From Phycisphaerales bacterium (GTDB lineage Bacteria; Planctomycetota; Phycisphaerae; Sedimentisphaerales; Anaerobacaceae): DNA of 5,297 nucleotides. Under the pieces are notes generated by a model. That model saw nothing but the letters and a program-made list of their open reading frames with translations, was not told the origin of the DNA and did no database searches. Numbering within the stretch: position 1 is the stretch's first letter; the number at the start of each line of letters is the position of its first letter. The translations under genes were made by a program, and so were the position numbers. Below, piece after piece: positions 1-5,297 of this stretch. The DNA lies in contig DQCG01000350.1 in the NCBI GenBank assembly GCA_003533825.1, forward strand, positions 1 through 5,297, given 5' to 3'.

Positions 1-120
1 CGGCAATCAGAAAATGAAGATTCGCCTGTTACTGACAAAACATTAAAATGCCCCCACTGCGGCAGTGACCAACTGGTCTTGCTTGAACAGTTGCCGAGGC
101 CGCGTTCACGTAGCCCATGA
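1..120 (+). CDS. C-terminal end of a zinc-knuckle protein, possibly a transposase (5' part outside window)
   Basis: Frame 1 is open from the window edge to a TGA at 118-120, giving 39 residues. The visible part holds a CPHCG zinc-knuckle half (C17 and C20 counted from the edge). It ends in the tail LPRPRSRSP, rich in arginine and proline. A second CxxC pair that would complete a zinc site must lie upstream, if it exists. Short C-terminal CxxC motifs followed by a proline/arginine tail occur in several insertion-sequence transposases, so a transposase end is my best guess, but the fragment is too short to assign a family. Two perfect inverted repeats and a gene remnant lie just downstream, which fits a mobile-element boundary without proving it. 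It could equally be the end of an unrelated zinc-ribbon protein. Confidence 0.4.
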   Translation, partial: RQSENEDSPVTDKTLKCPHCGSDQLVLLEQLPRPRSRSP

Positions 121-247
121 CCTGATATATTCACCTGCATTCGACAGGCCGCCAACATCCCTATTAACTCAAAACAACAGGCCGTTTCTAACTCAATGTA
201 CCGGACCATCGCTACCGGTCTATCCACATATCCAATTTGACTTCCAA

Positions 248-289
248 AATGGTGAATTCTGCTCGTATTCACAGCCAGAATTCACCATT
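248..289. repeat. Perfect 14-bp inverted repeat with 14-nt loop
   Basis: The left arm AATGGTGAATTCTG (248-261) is exactly complementary to the right arm CAGAATTCACCATT (276-289), with a 14-nt loop at 262-275. It lies 128 bp after the stop of the zinc-knuckle frame. Neither strand shows a T-run after the 3' arm, so it is not a classical rho-independent terminator. It could be a hairpin end of a mobile element, a protein-binding palindrome or an RNA-stabilising hairpin. Sequence alone does not decide. Confidence 0.6.
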
Positions 290-371
290 AAAACATCGAT
301 AGATTGTTCAGGCTTTGATTAGAACAGGGCAAAACTTATCAAATCGTTACCCTGCGTTTAGTGCAACATGG

Positions 372-399
372 TTTTCGAGACGGTAAAACGTCTCGAAAA
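372..399. repeat. Perfect 11-bp inverted repeat with 6-nt loop
   Basis: TTTTCGAGACG (372-382) pairs perfectly with CGTCTCGAAAA (389-399) around the loop GTAAAA. On either strand the stem opens with TTTT and closes with AAAA, so no T-run follows the 3' arm and a standard terminator is unlikely. Its arms do not resemble those of the inverted repeat at 248-289, so the two are not copies of one element. Confidence 0.55.
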
Positions 400-427
400 G
401 TCATTACTCATTCAATGGCCGGCGTCT

Positions 428-469
428 AAAAAATGAGAGCTGATAAACTCTCTTAAGCTGCCAGCTCTC
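428..469 (-). terminator. Rho-independent terminator, minus strand
   Basis: Read on the minus strand, GAGAGCTG (469->462) and CAGCTCTC (442->435) form an 8-bp perfect stem around a 19-nt loop. One A follows, then six T (433->428). This is stem plus T-run geometry for intrinsic termination, although the loop is long. It begins 43 bp past the stop of the LamG remnant, where the original LamG gene's terminator would be expected. It is also the first terminator downstream of the three-gene minus-strand operon and may now end that transcript. Confidence 0.6.
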
Positions 470-512
470 TTTGAATATATTAGGCTTCTTGTTTTCTTCT
501 AGAGGTGGCCTA

Positions 513-587
513 TTATGCCAGGGCAGCGATTTGCGCTGGGCTCAGAGCCTTGCTGTAGATGTGGATATCGTCGATCAAACCTGAGAA
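513..587 (-). pseudogene. C-terminal remnant of a LamG / concanavalin A-like domain protein
   Basis: The minus strand reads 24 residues beginning FSGLIDDIHIYSKALSP and ending QIAALA before a TAA at 515->513. This matches the very end of bacterial LamG (laminin-G-like, concanavalin A-like lectin/glucanase) domains, whose last strand and tail follow the pattern F-x-G-x-I-D-D-h-x-I-Y-x-x-A-L-S-x-x-x-I-x-x-L. Such domains sit in large secreted or surface proteins that bind carbohydrate or protein. Here the frame is stopped immediately upstream by a TAA (590->588), and only about 75 further bases separate it from the kinase stop, so the body of the domain (well over 100 residues) is missing. It is a gene tail left after deletion or rearrangement, still followed by a likely terminator. 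The residues just before the stop (NMQSGT) could be a few more LamG positions, with the stop as a nonsense mutation. Confidence 0.65.
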
Positions 588-662
588 TTATGTTCCGGAT
601 TGCATATTGTCTTTCATGATCCTGCTGATGTCCTGAACAATGTCTGCCGTGTTGTGTGTCAG

Positions 663-1670
663 TTACAGCAGATTCTTCAGCTCCTGCTGAATTTCGCCGC
701 CGTGACGGGATCCGATTTGAGTGACAACCCTGGCTGAGAACAAGCTTGCTATCGTGCCGCTTTCACGGGCCGTACGGCCGTTGACGATCCCGTATAACAA
801 CCCGGCAGCGTATGCGTCACCGGCGCCGGTAGTGTCCAGCGCGGATACATTATACGGTGCTATTTTTGTAACCTCACCGTTAAAGCTAACCATTGAACCA
901 TGCTTACCGTCGGTCACGGCAACGCCTTCGCACCAGCCGGAAAGCACCCGAAAAGCCGCCTGATTGTTATCGGCGCCGCTGAGTACCTGTGCCTCCCGGG
1001 CATTGGCAAAAAGCAGATCAACTTCATTCTGAATGAGCGGTACGAGCAGGTCCCGGTGCCGGTCAACACAGCCCGCATCGGATGCGGTTAGAGCTATCTT
1101 CACACCATTTTTTCTGGCAATCGCAACCGACCGGAGCATGGTACGGGCGGCACGTTTGCTTTCAAAAAGATATCCTTCCAGATAGATATACCGGCTGTGC
1201 CTGAGCAGTTCATTATCAATATCTTCGTAATCGATCTGGCCCGAAACGCCCAGGCAGGTGAGCATGGTTCTCTGGGCGTCATCGGAGGTCAAGACAACGC
1301 ATGCGCCCGTCATCCCCTGCCCCATATTTTCCTTGAAGACAACGCTGCTTTGCTTCATGTGTTCGGCGTAGAGGGCTCCGAGTTCGTCGTTCGCAATCTT
1401 TCCGCAAAATCCTGCCCGGCCGCCAAGTTGTGAAATGCCATACATCGTGTTCGCCGCGCTGCCGCCCGCGGCCGTCTGCAGTTTGCCGGCCTTTCGGGTA
1501 CTGTCCAGGCTGTCGGAGCCGAGCAGCTTACGCAAAATTTCTTCCTGACGGCTTTGGTCAGTAGGGTACCTATTGCCTTTTTCAAGGCCGAGTTCAGTAA
1601 GAAGCGAATCTTCAACATGCACATGGATATCCACTAATGCGTTGCCAAGAGCATACACATCAAGCTCCAT
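663..1670 (-). CDS. PfkB-family carbohydrate/nucleoside kinase, adenosine-kinase-like
   Basis: This is a complete 335-residue member of the PfkB/ribokinase family, which transfers phosphate from ATP to a sugar or nucleoside hydroxyl in the cytoplasm. From the ATG at 1670, visible motifs are GNALVDI (about 9-15, start of the substrate-binding sheet), GGSAANT (69-75), a first-signature-like GGRAGFCGKIANDELG (83-98), the NxxE magnesium/phosphate motif as N223-A-R-E226, and the second signature DTTGAGDAYAAG (from 279) with catalytic base D285 and the anion hole GAGD. The N-terminal GNALVDI/GGSAANT pattern is that of the bacterial proteins annotated adenosine kinase, but substrate cannot be read off in this family. 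A GTG six bases upstream (1676) would add two residues. I prefer the ATG because GAGG lies 5 nt before it and would crowd the GTG. It is the last gene of the minus-strand set, 47 bp after the LOG-family gene. Confidence 0.9.
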   Translation of the reverse strand: MELDVYALGNALVDIHVHVEDSLLTELGLEKGNRYPTDQSRQEEILRKLLGSDSLDSTRKAGKLQTAAGGSAANTMYGISQLGGRAGFCGKIANDELGALYAEHMKQSSVVFKENMGQGMTGACVVLTSDDAQRTMLTCLGVSGQIDYEDIDNELLRHSRYIYLEGYLFESKRAARTMLRSVAIARKNGVKIALTASDAGCVDRHRDLLVPLIQNEVDLLFANAREAQVLSGADNNQAAFRVLSGWCEGVAVTDGKHGSMVSFNGEVTKIAPYNVSALDTTGAGDAYAAGLLYGIVNGRTARESGTIASLFSARVVTQIGSRHGGEIQQELKNLL

Positions 1671-1717
1671 AAACACCTCACAAAATCTCTGTATCCGATC
1701 CTGTTTCAGCGTTCAGG

Positions 1718-2491
1718 TCAGAGGTACAGCTTCTTCAATTGCCTTGTGATATACTCAAAGGCCTCATCGACATCGTCTATAATCTTGAAGAGTTTCAAGT
1801 CGAGCGGCCCAATGACGCCATATTCCTGCAAGGCTTTAAAATTAACGACTTCGTTCCAGAACGTCTTGCCGAAGAGTACGACGGGGACCTGCTTTTGGAT
1901 CTTCCTGGTTTGCAGTAAGGTAAGCATCTCAAAAACCTCGTCCATGGTGCCAAAACCTCCCGGGAAACCGATGAGCGCTTTGGCATAGTACAAAAACCAG
2001 AACTTACGTATGAAGAAGTAATGAAAGTTAAAACGAAGCTCCGGCGTAATATGAGGATTCAGAAACTGTTCAAGAGGAAGAGTAATATTAAAGCCTATAG
2101 ATTTCCCGCCAGCCAGTTTTGCACCTTTGTTCGCCGCTTCCATGATACCGGAACCCCCGCCGGAACAGACATAAAACCGCTTGGCTGGCTCTTCTATCTT
2201 CTGCGACCAGGAAGTGATGCGTCTGGCGAGCTCGATACAGGATTCATGCGCGTTACTCACACGGATGGCTTTTTCAGGCACAACCGAACTATCTGGGATT
2301 TGCTTTCTAAAAGTACGATTATCGACAGAAAACGCCGAACCGAAGAAGACAATTGTGTTGTAAATGCCGTGCTTTCTCAAACGCTCTTCGGGTTCGATAA
2401 ATTCCGCCAGGACTCGCAGATGCCGAGCCGAGCGACCATGTAAGAATTCGAGGTTGTCGTAAGCTTTTGTGACTTTCTTCTTTTTTGCCAT
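1718..2491 (-). CDS. LOG-family nucleotide 5'-monophosphate phosphoribohydrolase (TIGR00730-like)
   Basis: This 257-residue protein belongs to the LOG family, often misannotated as lysine decarboxylase. Characterised members hydrolyse the N-glycosidic bond of a nucleoside 5'-monophosphate (cytokinin riboside monophosphate, AMP or other NMPs) to free base and ribose 5-phosphate. The Rossmann-like fold is seen in VFFGSA (48-53), the nucleotide-phosphate loop GGGSGIMEAANKGA (111-124) and the hallmark PGGFGTMDE (177-185). R162 (in FFIRKF) and E185 lie 23 residues apart, as do the catalytic arginine and glutamate of LOG enzymes, so the site looks intact. The extended N-terminus of about 45 residues, basic at its start (MAKKKK), makes it longer than the short, roughly 190-residue LOGs and much shorter than PpnN. 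ATG at 2491 follows AGGA at 7-nt spacing. It starts 20 bp after the uridine kinase stop, implying co-transcription. Substrate is unknown; the neighbours suggest general NMP turnover rather than cytokinin. Confidence 0.9.
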   Translation of the reverse strand: MAKKKKVTKAYDNLEFLHGRSARHLRVLAEFIEPEERLRKHGIYNTIVFFGSAFSVDNRTFRKQIPDSSVVPEKAIRVSNAHESCIELARRITSWSQKIEEPAKRFYVCSGGGSGIMEAANKGAKLAGGKSIGFNITLPLEQFLNPHITPELRFNFHYFFIRKFWFLYYAKALIGFPGGFGTMDEVFEMLTLLQTRKIQKQVPVVLFGKTFWNEVVNFKALQEYGVIGPLDLKLFKIIDDVDEAFEYITRQLKKLYL

Positions 2492-2511
2492 AATGTGTTC
2501 CTGATTGGCTC

Positions 2512-3141
2512 CTATTGATGTCTATTATGAAGCAGAGCATTGATTTTGGTTATCAAAATATCAACAGCCCCAGAATTCTTCCCCTCGCCGGAGATCAGAA
2601 TGTCTGCATATTGCTTCGAAGGTTCAATAAACTGAAGATACATGGGTCGAACAGTTTCTGTGTATTGCTTAATCACAGAATCCACGGTCCGTCCTCTTTC
2701 TTCAATATCGCGTTTCAAGCGACGAATAAAACAGATATCCGGAGGCGTGTCGATAAACACTCGATAATCTATTAGCTCGCGCAGTTGCGCCTTGCAAAAA
2801 ACCAAAATGCCCTCCAAAATGATCAAGTTGCCCGGCCTCACGGTCTTTGTTTCTTTCGAGCGGGTGTGGAGCTTATAATCATAAATGGGATGTGAGACAG
2901 TCTTGCCGTTCAAAAGTTGCAACAAATGTTTGGCCAGAAGATCATGATCGAATGCATCGGGATGGTCGAAGTTTCTGACTACCCTCTCCTCATAAGGCAC
3001 ATCGGATAGGTCCTTGTAATATGAATCTTCCTGAATTATCACCGCCTTATCTAATCCGGGGCTTTCAATGATGCTGTTAGCAACCAGTGTTTTACCCGAA
3101 CCGGAAGCGCCGGCGATGCCTATTAGTATTCCTTCCTTCAT
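2512..3141 (-). CDS. udk: Uridine kinase (uridine/cytidine monophosphokinase)
   Basis: A 209-residue P-loop kinase that phosphorylates uridine, and usually cytidine, to the 5'-monophosphate in pyrimidine salvage. Counting from the ATG at 3141, features are Walker A GASGSGKT (11-18), QEDSYYKDL with catalytic-type D39 (37-45), NFDHPDAFD (58-66), the nucleoside-binding PIYDYKLHTR (85-94), Walker-B-like IILEGIL (107-113) and the arginine-rich lid RLKRDIEERGR (141-151). All match the order in human UCK2 and bacterial Udk, and the length is typical (205-215). The frame stays open to 3231, but the extra 30 residues have no family counterpart, whereas the ATG at 3141 is preceded by GGAG at 6-nt spacing and places the P-loop where the family has it. 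It is the first gene of the minus-strand operon and is divergent from the tandem PRT gene. Confidence 0.93.
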   Translation of the reverse strand: MKEGILIGIAGASGSGKTLVANSIIESPGLDKAVIIQEDSYYKDLSDVPYEERVVRNFDHPDAFDHDLLAKHLLQLLNGKTVSHPIYDYKLHTRSKETKTVRPGNLIILEGILVFCKAQLRELIDYRVFIDTPPDICFIRRLKRDIEERGRTVDSVIKQYTETVRPMYLQFIEPSKQYADILISGEGKNSGAVDILITKINALLHNRHQ

Positions 3142-3172
3142 ACTTTGCTCCGATAATTCTGCTGCCGCAGGA

Positions 3173-3201
3173 AGTGTAATATAAGTGACGTGTGCAGGCA
3201 A
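3173..3201 (-). promoter_or_regulatory. Candidate sigma70-type promoter for the minus-strand operon
   Basis: On the minus strand TTGCCT (3201->3196) and TACACT (3178->3173) are separated by exactly 17 nt, each matching 4 of 6 consensus bases. The -10 lies about 31 nt before the uridine kinase ATG, which suits a short leader. The match is modest and other pairings in this A/T-rich stretch (for example TATATT nearby) are possible. Confidence 0.3.
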
Positions 3202-3250
3202 ATGATTTCTCTGCTTATAATGATTCGCCAATTGCCGGCCGCACCACCTC

Positions 3251-3267
3251 CGGATTTTACAAATCCG
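3251..3267. promoter_or_regulatory. 17-bp perfect dyad, candidate operator between divergent genes
   Basis: CGGATTT (3251-3257) and AAATCCG (3261-3267) are perfect inverted half-sites around the trinucleotide TAC. It sits near the middle of the 236-bp region separating the divergent transcription units, upstream of both candidate promoters. A dyad of this size and place could be bound by a dimeric regulator serving both operons. No regulator gene is visible in the window. Confidence 0.35.
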
Positions 3268-3308
3268 TAGTTACCATCTCTCTATCTACCAATCTTTCCC
3301 TTTTAATA

Positions 3309-3337
3309 TTGCCTTTTTGGTATAACTCGTATTTAAT
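3309..3337 (+). promoter_or_regulatory. Candidate sigma70-type promoter for the tandem PRT gene
   Basis: TTGCCT (3309-3314, 4 of 6 consensus) and TTTAAT (3332-3337, 5 of 6) are separated by 17 nt. The start of transcription would fall near 3344, leaving a leader of about 34 nt before the ATG at 3378. That is too short for a riboswitch. TATAAC at 3321 is an alternative -10 but has no matching -35. Confidence 0.45.
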
Positions 3338-3377
3338 ATCAAGTGACTATGAGATTACTTTGAAGCATGGTGGAATA

Positions 3378-4580
3378 ATGCATAAATTTATTCGAGCGTA
3401 TGACGACCAGCCCACTATTTCGGCAAATGATGACAGGAAAAGAATACTTAGCACAATATCAGAGTTAACTCCAAGATTAGACCCCGAGACCTTGAGAGTT
3501 TGTGCGTCTATCCTTGCAAGCTCCATAGAACCCAGCAGGAAAATTGTGACTGAAGAACATGGTGCAGGCCATATTGCAGGCGCACTTTCTTTTCTTAACG
3601 GAAATGATATTGCAATTGCCCGTTGGACTTCGGATGAATTGGCGGATAAGCTTATTCCCTATTTCGGCAAAAATGAGCATTACAGGGGAGGCCATCTTGT
3701 CCTTCAGGGCGTACAATGCGGCGATAGAGTCACTATCGTTGACGACGTTTTAGACAGAGGCGAAACGCTTGGTGCATTAATTCACCTCATAGAATCAAGA
3801 GGGGCAACTATTGATGAAATATATGTCTTAGCTGAAAAGACATACGGCGGCAAAAGCTTTGGAAGGGCAAACTTATCAGGCCGGGACATTAAATCATTAC
3901 TCACCGTTGAAGTTGGCGGCAGAAGAAGCAGGGTGGAAACAGCCAACTGTCGTTTCGCTAAGTATTGCGACAATCCGGAAATCGACATTTCGAGGAATTT
4001 GCTGCATTCTTCTTATGAGGGAAAAGATTTAGTTGAAATAACGAGTCCGGAAGGTAAAAAAGTGCAGTTTATGATTGTACCGTTAAGCGAACACTATCCC
4101 TCCACTCAGGCAGACCTGCTTAGAGAAACAGCTTTTAAGATCGGTCAGTATATTCCAAGAGCACAAATAGATAAAATAGTCTCGGAATTCGATAGGTGCT
4201 CACACATTTTGGGTGCGGTCTCACTATACACAAACATGTCGATTGCCGGAGTAAAATGGTTTCCAGGACCCGAATCGCGGGGAACTGCTTTTTCGATGGA
4301 ATATCATAAAGGTAACCTGTACCCGTACGGGATTCAGCGGGGTGACACCGTTTATATCATTGAAGACACCGTAAGCAGCGGAGGAACTTTAATAGGTTTA
4401 ATCAATTTGCTTCGGAATAATGATGTCTATATAGAAGGAGCGGTCTCTGCAGTGGAAAAGAAAGAATACAGAGGAATTCATAGGATTCAGGAAGAAACAG
4501 GCATAAATGTTCATAAGATATTAGATGTCTCAATCGCAGGGGATAAAACTGAAGTAACTTACGACAGGTATTCAGCTTAA
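3378..4580 (+). CDS. Tandem two-domain phosphoribosyltransferase-like protein, substrate unknown
   Basis: This 400-residue cytoplasmic protein has two type I phosphoribosyltransferase (PRT) domains in a row, a fold that usually joins a nucleobase to PRPP. Domain 1 spans about 30-195, with the PRPP loop VTIVDDVLDRGET at 118-130. Domain 2 spans about 220-400, with VYIIEDTVSSGGT at 325-337. The halves are clearly related: K-I-V-T/S-E ... H-I-x-G-A-x-S recurs at 55-71 and 266-282, and 111-154 against 318-361 share about 16 of 44 residues. Loop 2 is close to the classic [hydrophobic]-E/D-D-xxx-TGGT form; loop 1 has DRGET instead. The frame is open back to 3192, but the upstream part is hydrophobic, unlike the domain and inside the promoter region. 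The ATG at 3378 follows GGTGGA at only 3 nt, so the start is probable, not certain. It lacks PRPP-synthetase motifs. The transporter gene follows on the same strand. Confidence 0.8.
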   Translation: MHKFIRAYDDQPTISANDDRKRILSTISELTPRLDPETLRVCASILASSIEPSRKIVTEEHGAGHIAGALSFLNGNDIAIARWTSDELADKLIPYFGKNEHYRGGHLVLQGVQCGDRVTIVDDVLDRGETLGALIHLIESRGATIDEIYVLAEKTYGGKSFGRANLSGRDIKSLLTVEVGGRRSRVETANCRFAKYCDNPEIDISRNLLHSSYEGKDLVEITSPEGKKVQFMIVPLSEHYPSTQADLLRETAFKIGQYIPRAQIDKIVSEFDRCSHILGAVSLYTNMSIAGVKWFPGPESRGTAFSMEYHKGNLYPYGIQRGDTVYIIEDTVSSGGTLIGLINLLRNNDVYIEGAVSAVEKKEYRGIHRIQEETGINVHKILDVSIAGDKTEVTYDRYSA

Positions 4581-4683
4581 ATCCCGGAGCTGATTTCAAA
4601 ACCAAAATAATTTAAACTTGCGCCAGCCATACGAGCAGGCGGCCACGTATAACAACCGGCGACTTATGTAAAGGGGTGTAATA

Positions 4684-5297
4684 ATGCAGGACATAATGCC
4701 CAGGTTGATTAGCTTCTTCGGATTGTGGGTGATGTTGCTTCTGGCATGGGCGTTGTCGGAAAATCGCAGGCGTGTTCATGTGCGACTGATTGTGACGGGC
4801 ATGCTGTTTCAACTGGTCTTTGCATTGCTGATCTTAAAAACAGCTCCCGGGCGCATGGTCTTCGGTGCGATGCAGCGGTTTGTAAATGGAATCATTGCAT
4901 GCGGGAACGAAGGATCGACCTTTCTGTTTGGAGAAGGATTTCGGGAACATTATTTCGCGTTCTCGGTATTGCCGCTGATTGTTTTCTTTTCATGTCTGAC
5001 CGCCGTTCTGTTTCATTGGGGCGTAATTCAGAAGATTGTCAAAGTGTTGGCCTGGGCCATGGTGCGTGTGATGGATGTATCCGGCTCGGAGTCATTGGCT
5101 GCCGCGGCCAATGTTTTCCTGGGACACACCGAGGCCCCGCTGATGGTTCGACCTTATCTGGCATCGATGACGCGGTCGGAGCTTATGGCTATGCTTACGG
5201 GGGGGATGGCCACCATTGCCGGCAGTGTTATGGCGGCGTATGTCGGTCTTGGTATTGATGCGGGGCATTTATTGGCTGCATCGATTATGTCGGCGCC
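4684..5297 (+). CDS. Concentrative nucleoside transporter, CNT/NupC family (3' part outside window)
   Basis: The first 204 residues of an inner-membrane, ion-coupled nucleoside importer (family usually about 400 residues). Hydrophobic segments fall near 7-24, 34-52, 91-112 and 165-189. Family motifs are GNEGSTFLFGEGF (74-86), GSESLAAAANVFLGHTEAPL (134-153) continuing into MVRPYL (hairpin HP1 and following helix), and LTGGMATIAGSVMAAYVG (171-188). In characterised CNTs the HP1 tetrapeptide is usually G-Q-T-E and its side chains contact the nucleobase. Here it is G147-H148-T149-E150. ATG at 4684 follows AAGGGG at about 7 nt. An in-frame ATG at 4696 is a less likely start. It begins 103 bp after the tandem PRT stop on the same strand with no terminator visible between, so co-transcription is plausible. 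It is closer to the vcCNT/eukaryotic-type branch (TEAPL, RPYL) than to E. coli NupC. Confidence 0.92.
   Translation, partial: MQDIMPRLISFFGLWVMLLLAWALSENRRRVHVRLIVTGMLFQLVFALLILKTAPGRMVFGAMQRFVNGIIACGNEGSTFLFGEGFREHYFAFSVLPLIVFFSCLTAVLFHWGVIQKIVKVLAWAMVRVMDVSGSESLAAAANVFLGHTEAPLMVRPYLASMTRSELMAMLTGGMATIAGSVMAAYVGLGIDAGHLLAASIMSA

Larger units (their letters stand above)
121..512. other. Gene-poor stretch with inverted repeats, no convincing coding sequence
   Basis: No reading frame here looks like a real protein. An 85-codon frame opening with GTG at 65 and running to 322 overlaps the zinc-knuckle frame, has no ribosome binding site and has unstructured composition. What the region does hold is structural: a 14-bp perfect inverted repeat, an 11-bp perfect inverted repeat and a minus-strand terminator, each listed separately. 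With the flanking gene fragments, it looks like a junction between a possible mobile-element end on the left and a decayed gene on the right. Confidence 0.5.

Noticed and set aside
65..322. Open frame of 85 codons with GTG start on the plus strand
   Set aside because: It overlaps the better-supported zinc-knuckle frame, has no ribosome binding site or recognisable motif, and runs through the 14-bp inverted repeat.
372..399. 11-bp inverted repeat as a bidirectional terminator
   Set aside because: On both strands the 3' arm is followed by A-rich sequence, not a T-run.
588..662. Stop-codon readthrough joining the kinase to the LamG tail, since three TAA stops lie in one frame exactly 75 nt apart
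   Set aside because: The kinase ends at a normal family length, the middle 24 residues have no recognisable structure, and the equal spacing is most simply chance.
2021..2443. 140-codon open frame on the plus strand opposite the LOG gene
   Set aside because: It is antisense to a well-supported gene with clear motifs and shows no domain of its own.
3142..3231. N-terminal extension of the uridine kinase to 3231
   Set aside because: The extra 30 residues have no family counterpart, while the ATG at 3141 has a GGAG ribosome binding site and puts the P-loop at its usual distance from the start.
3192..3377. N-terminal extension of the tandem PRT protein to a GTG at 3192
   Set aside because: The 62 extra residues would overlap the divergent gene's extended frame and both promoter candidates, and do not look like part of a PRT domain.
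4725..5258. 177-codon plus-strand frame over the transporter
   Set aside because: It is out of frame with the CNT coding sequence, cysteine/arginine-rich and without motifs; the frame from 4684 carries all the family signatures.
1..5297. CRISPR array, tRNA or rRNA gene
   Set aside because: No regularly spaced direct repeats, no recognised tRNA cloverleaf pattern and no conserved rRNA stretches were seen by eye on either strand.

Overview
The window reads as a bacterial chromosome segment devoted to nucleoside and nucleotide salvage, next to a short stretch of decayed or foreign DNA at its left end. Lineage cannot be fixed from the sequence. The tail of a LamG (concanavalin A-like) domain and the adenosine-kinase-like PfkB protein would suit the Planctomycetes/Verrucomicrobia/Lentisphaerae sphere, but that is a weak inference.

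Layout. Positions 1-120 hold the last 39 codons of a plus-strand protein with a CPHC zinc-knuckle motif and an arginine/proline-rich tail, possibly a transposase end. Positions 121-512 carry no convincing gene. They contain a perfect 14-bp inverted repeat (248-289), a perfect 11-bp inverted repeat (372-399) and a minus-strand rho-independent terminator (428-469). Positions 513-587 are a minus-strand remnant of a LamG domain C-terminus, cut off by an in-frame stop.

Three closely spaced minus-strand genes follow, transcribed as uridine kinase (3141->2512), LOG-family nucleotide phosphoribohydrolase (2491->1718) and PfkB/adenosine-kinase-like sugar or nucleoside kinase (1670->663). Gaps are 20 and 47 bp, so they are probably one operon. 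A 236-bp divergent intergenic region (3142-3377) holds a 17-bp perfect dyad and candidate promoters for both directions. On the plus strand come a 400-residue protein built of two tandem phosphoribosyltransferase domains (3378-4580) and, 103 bp later, the first 204 codons of a CNT/NupC-type nucleoside transporter (4684 to the window edge).

How they may work together (inference): the transporter imports nucleosides. The uridine and PfkB kinases phosphorylate them to monophosphates. The LOG enzyme can split a monophosphate into base and ribose 5-phosphate. The tandem PRT protein could recapture free base with PRPP, or sense PRPP or base. The least familiar parts are the tandem PRT protein, whose substrate I do not recognise, and the transporter's histidine where the nucleobase-contacting glutamine usually sits.
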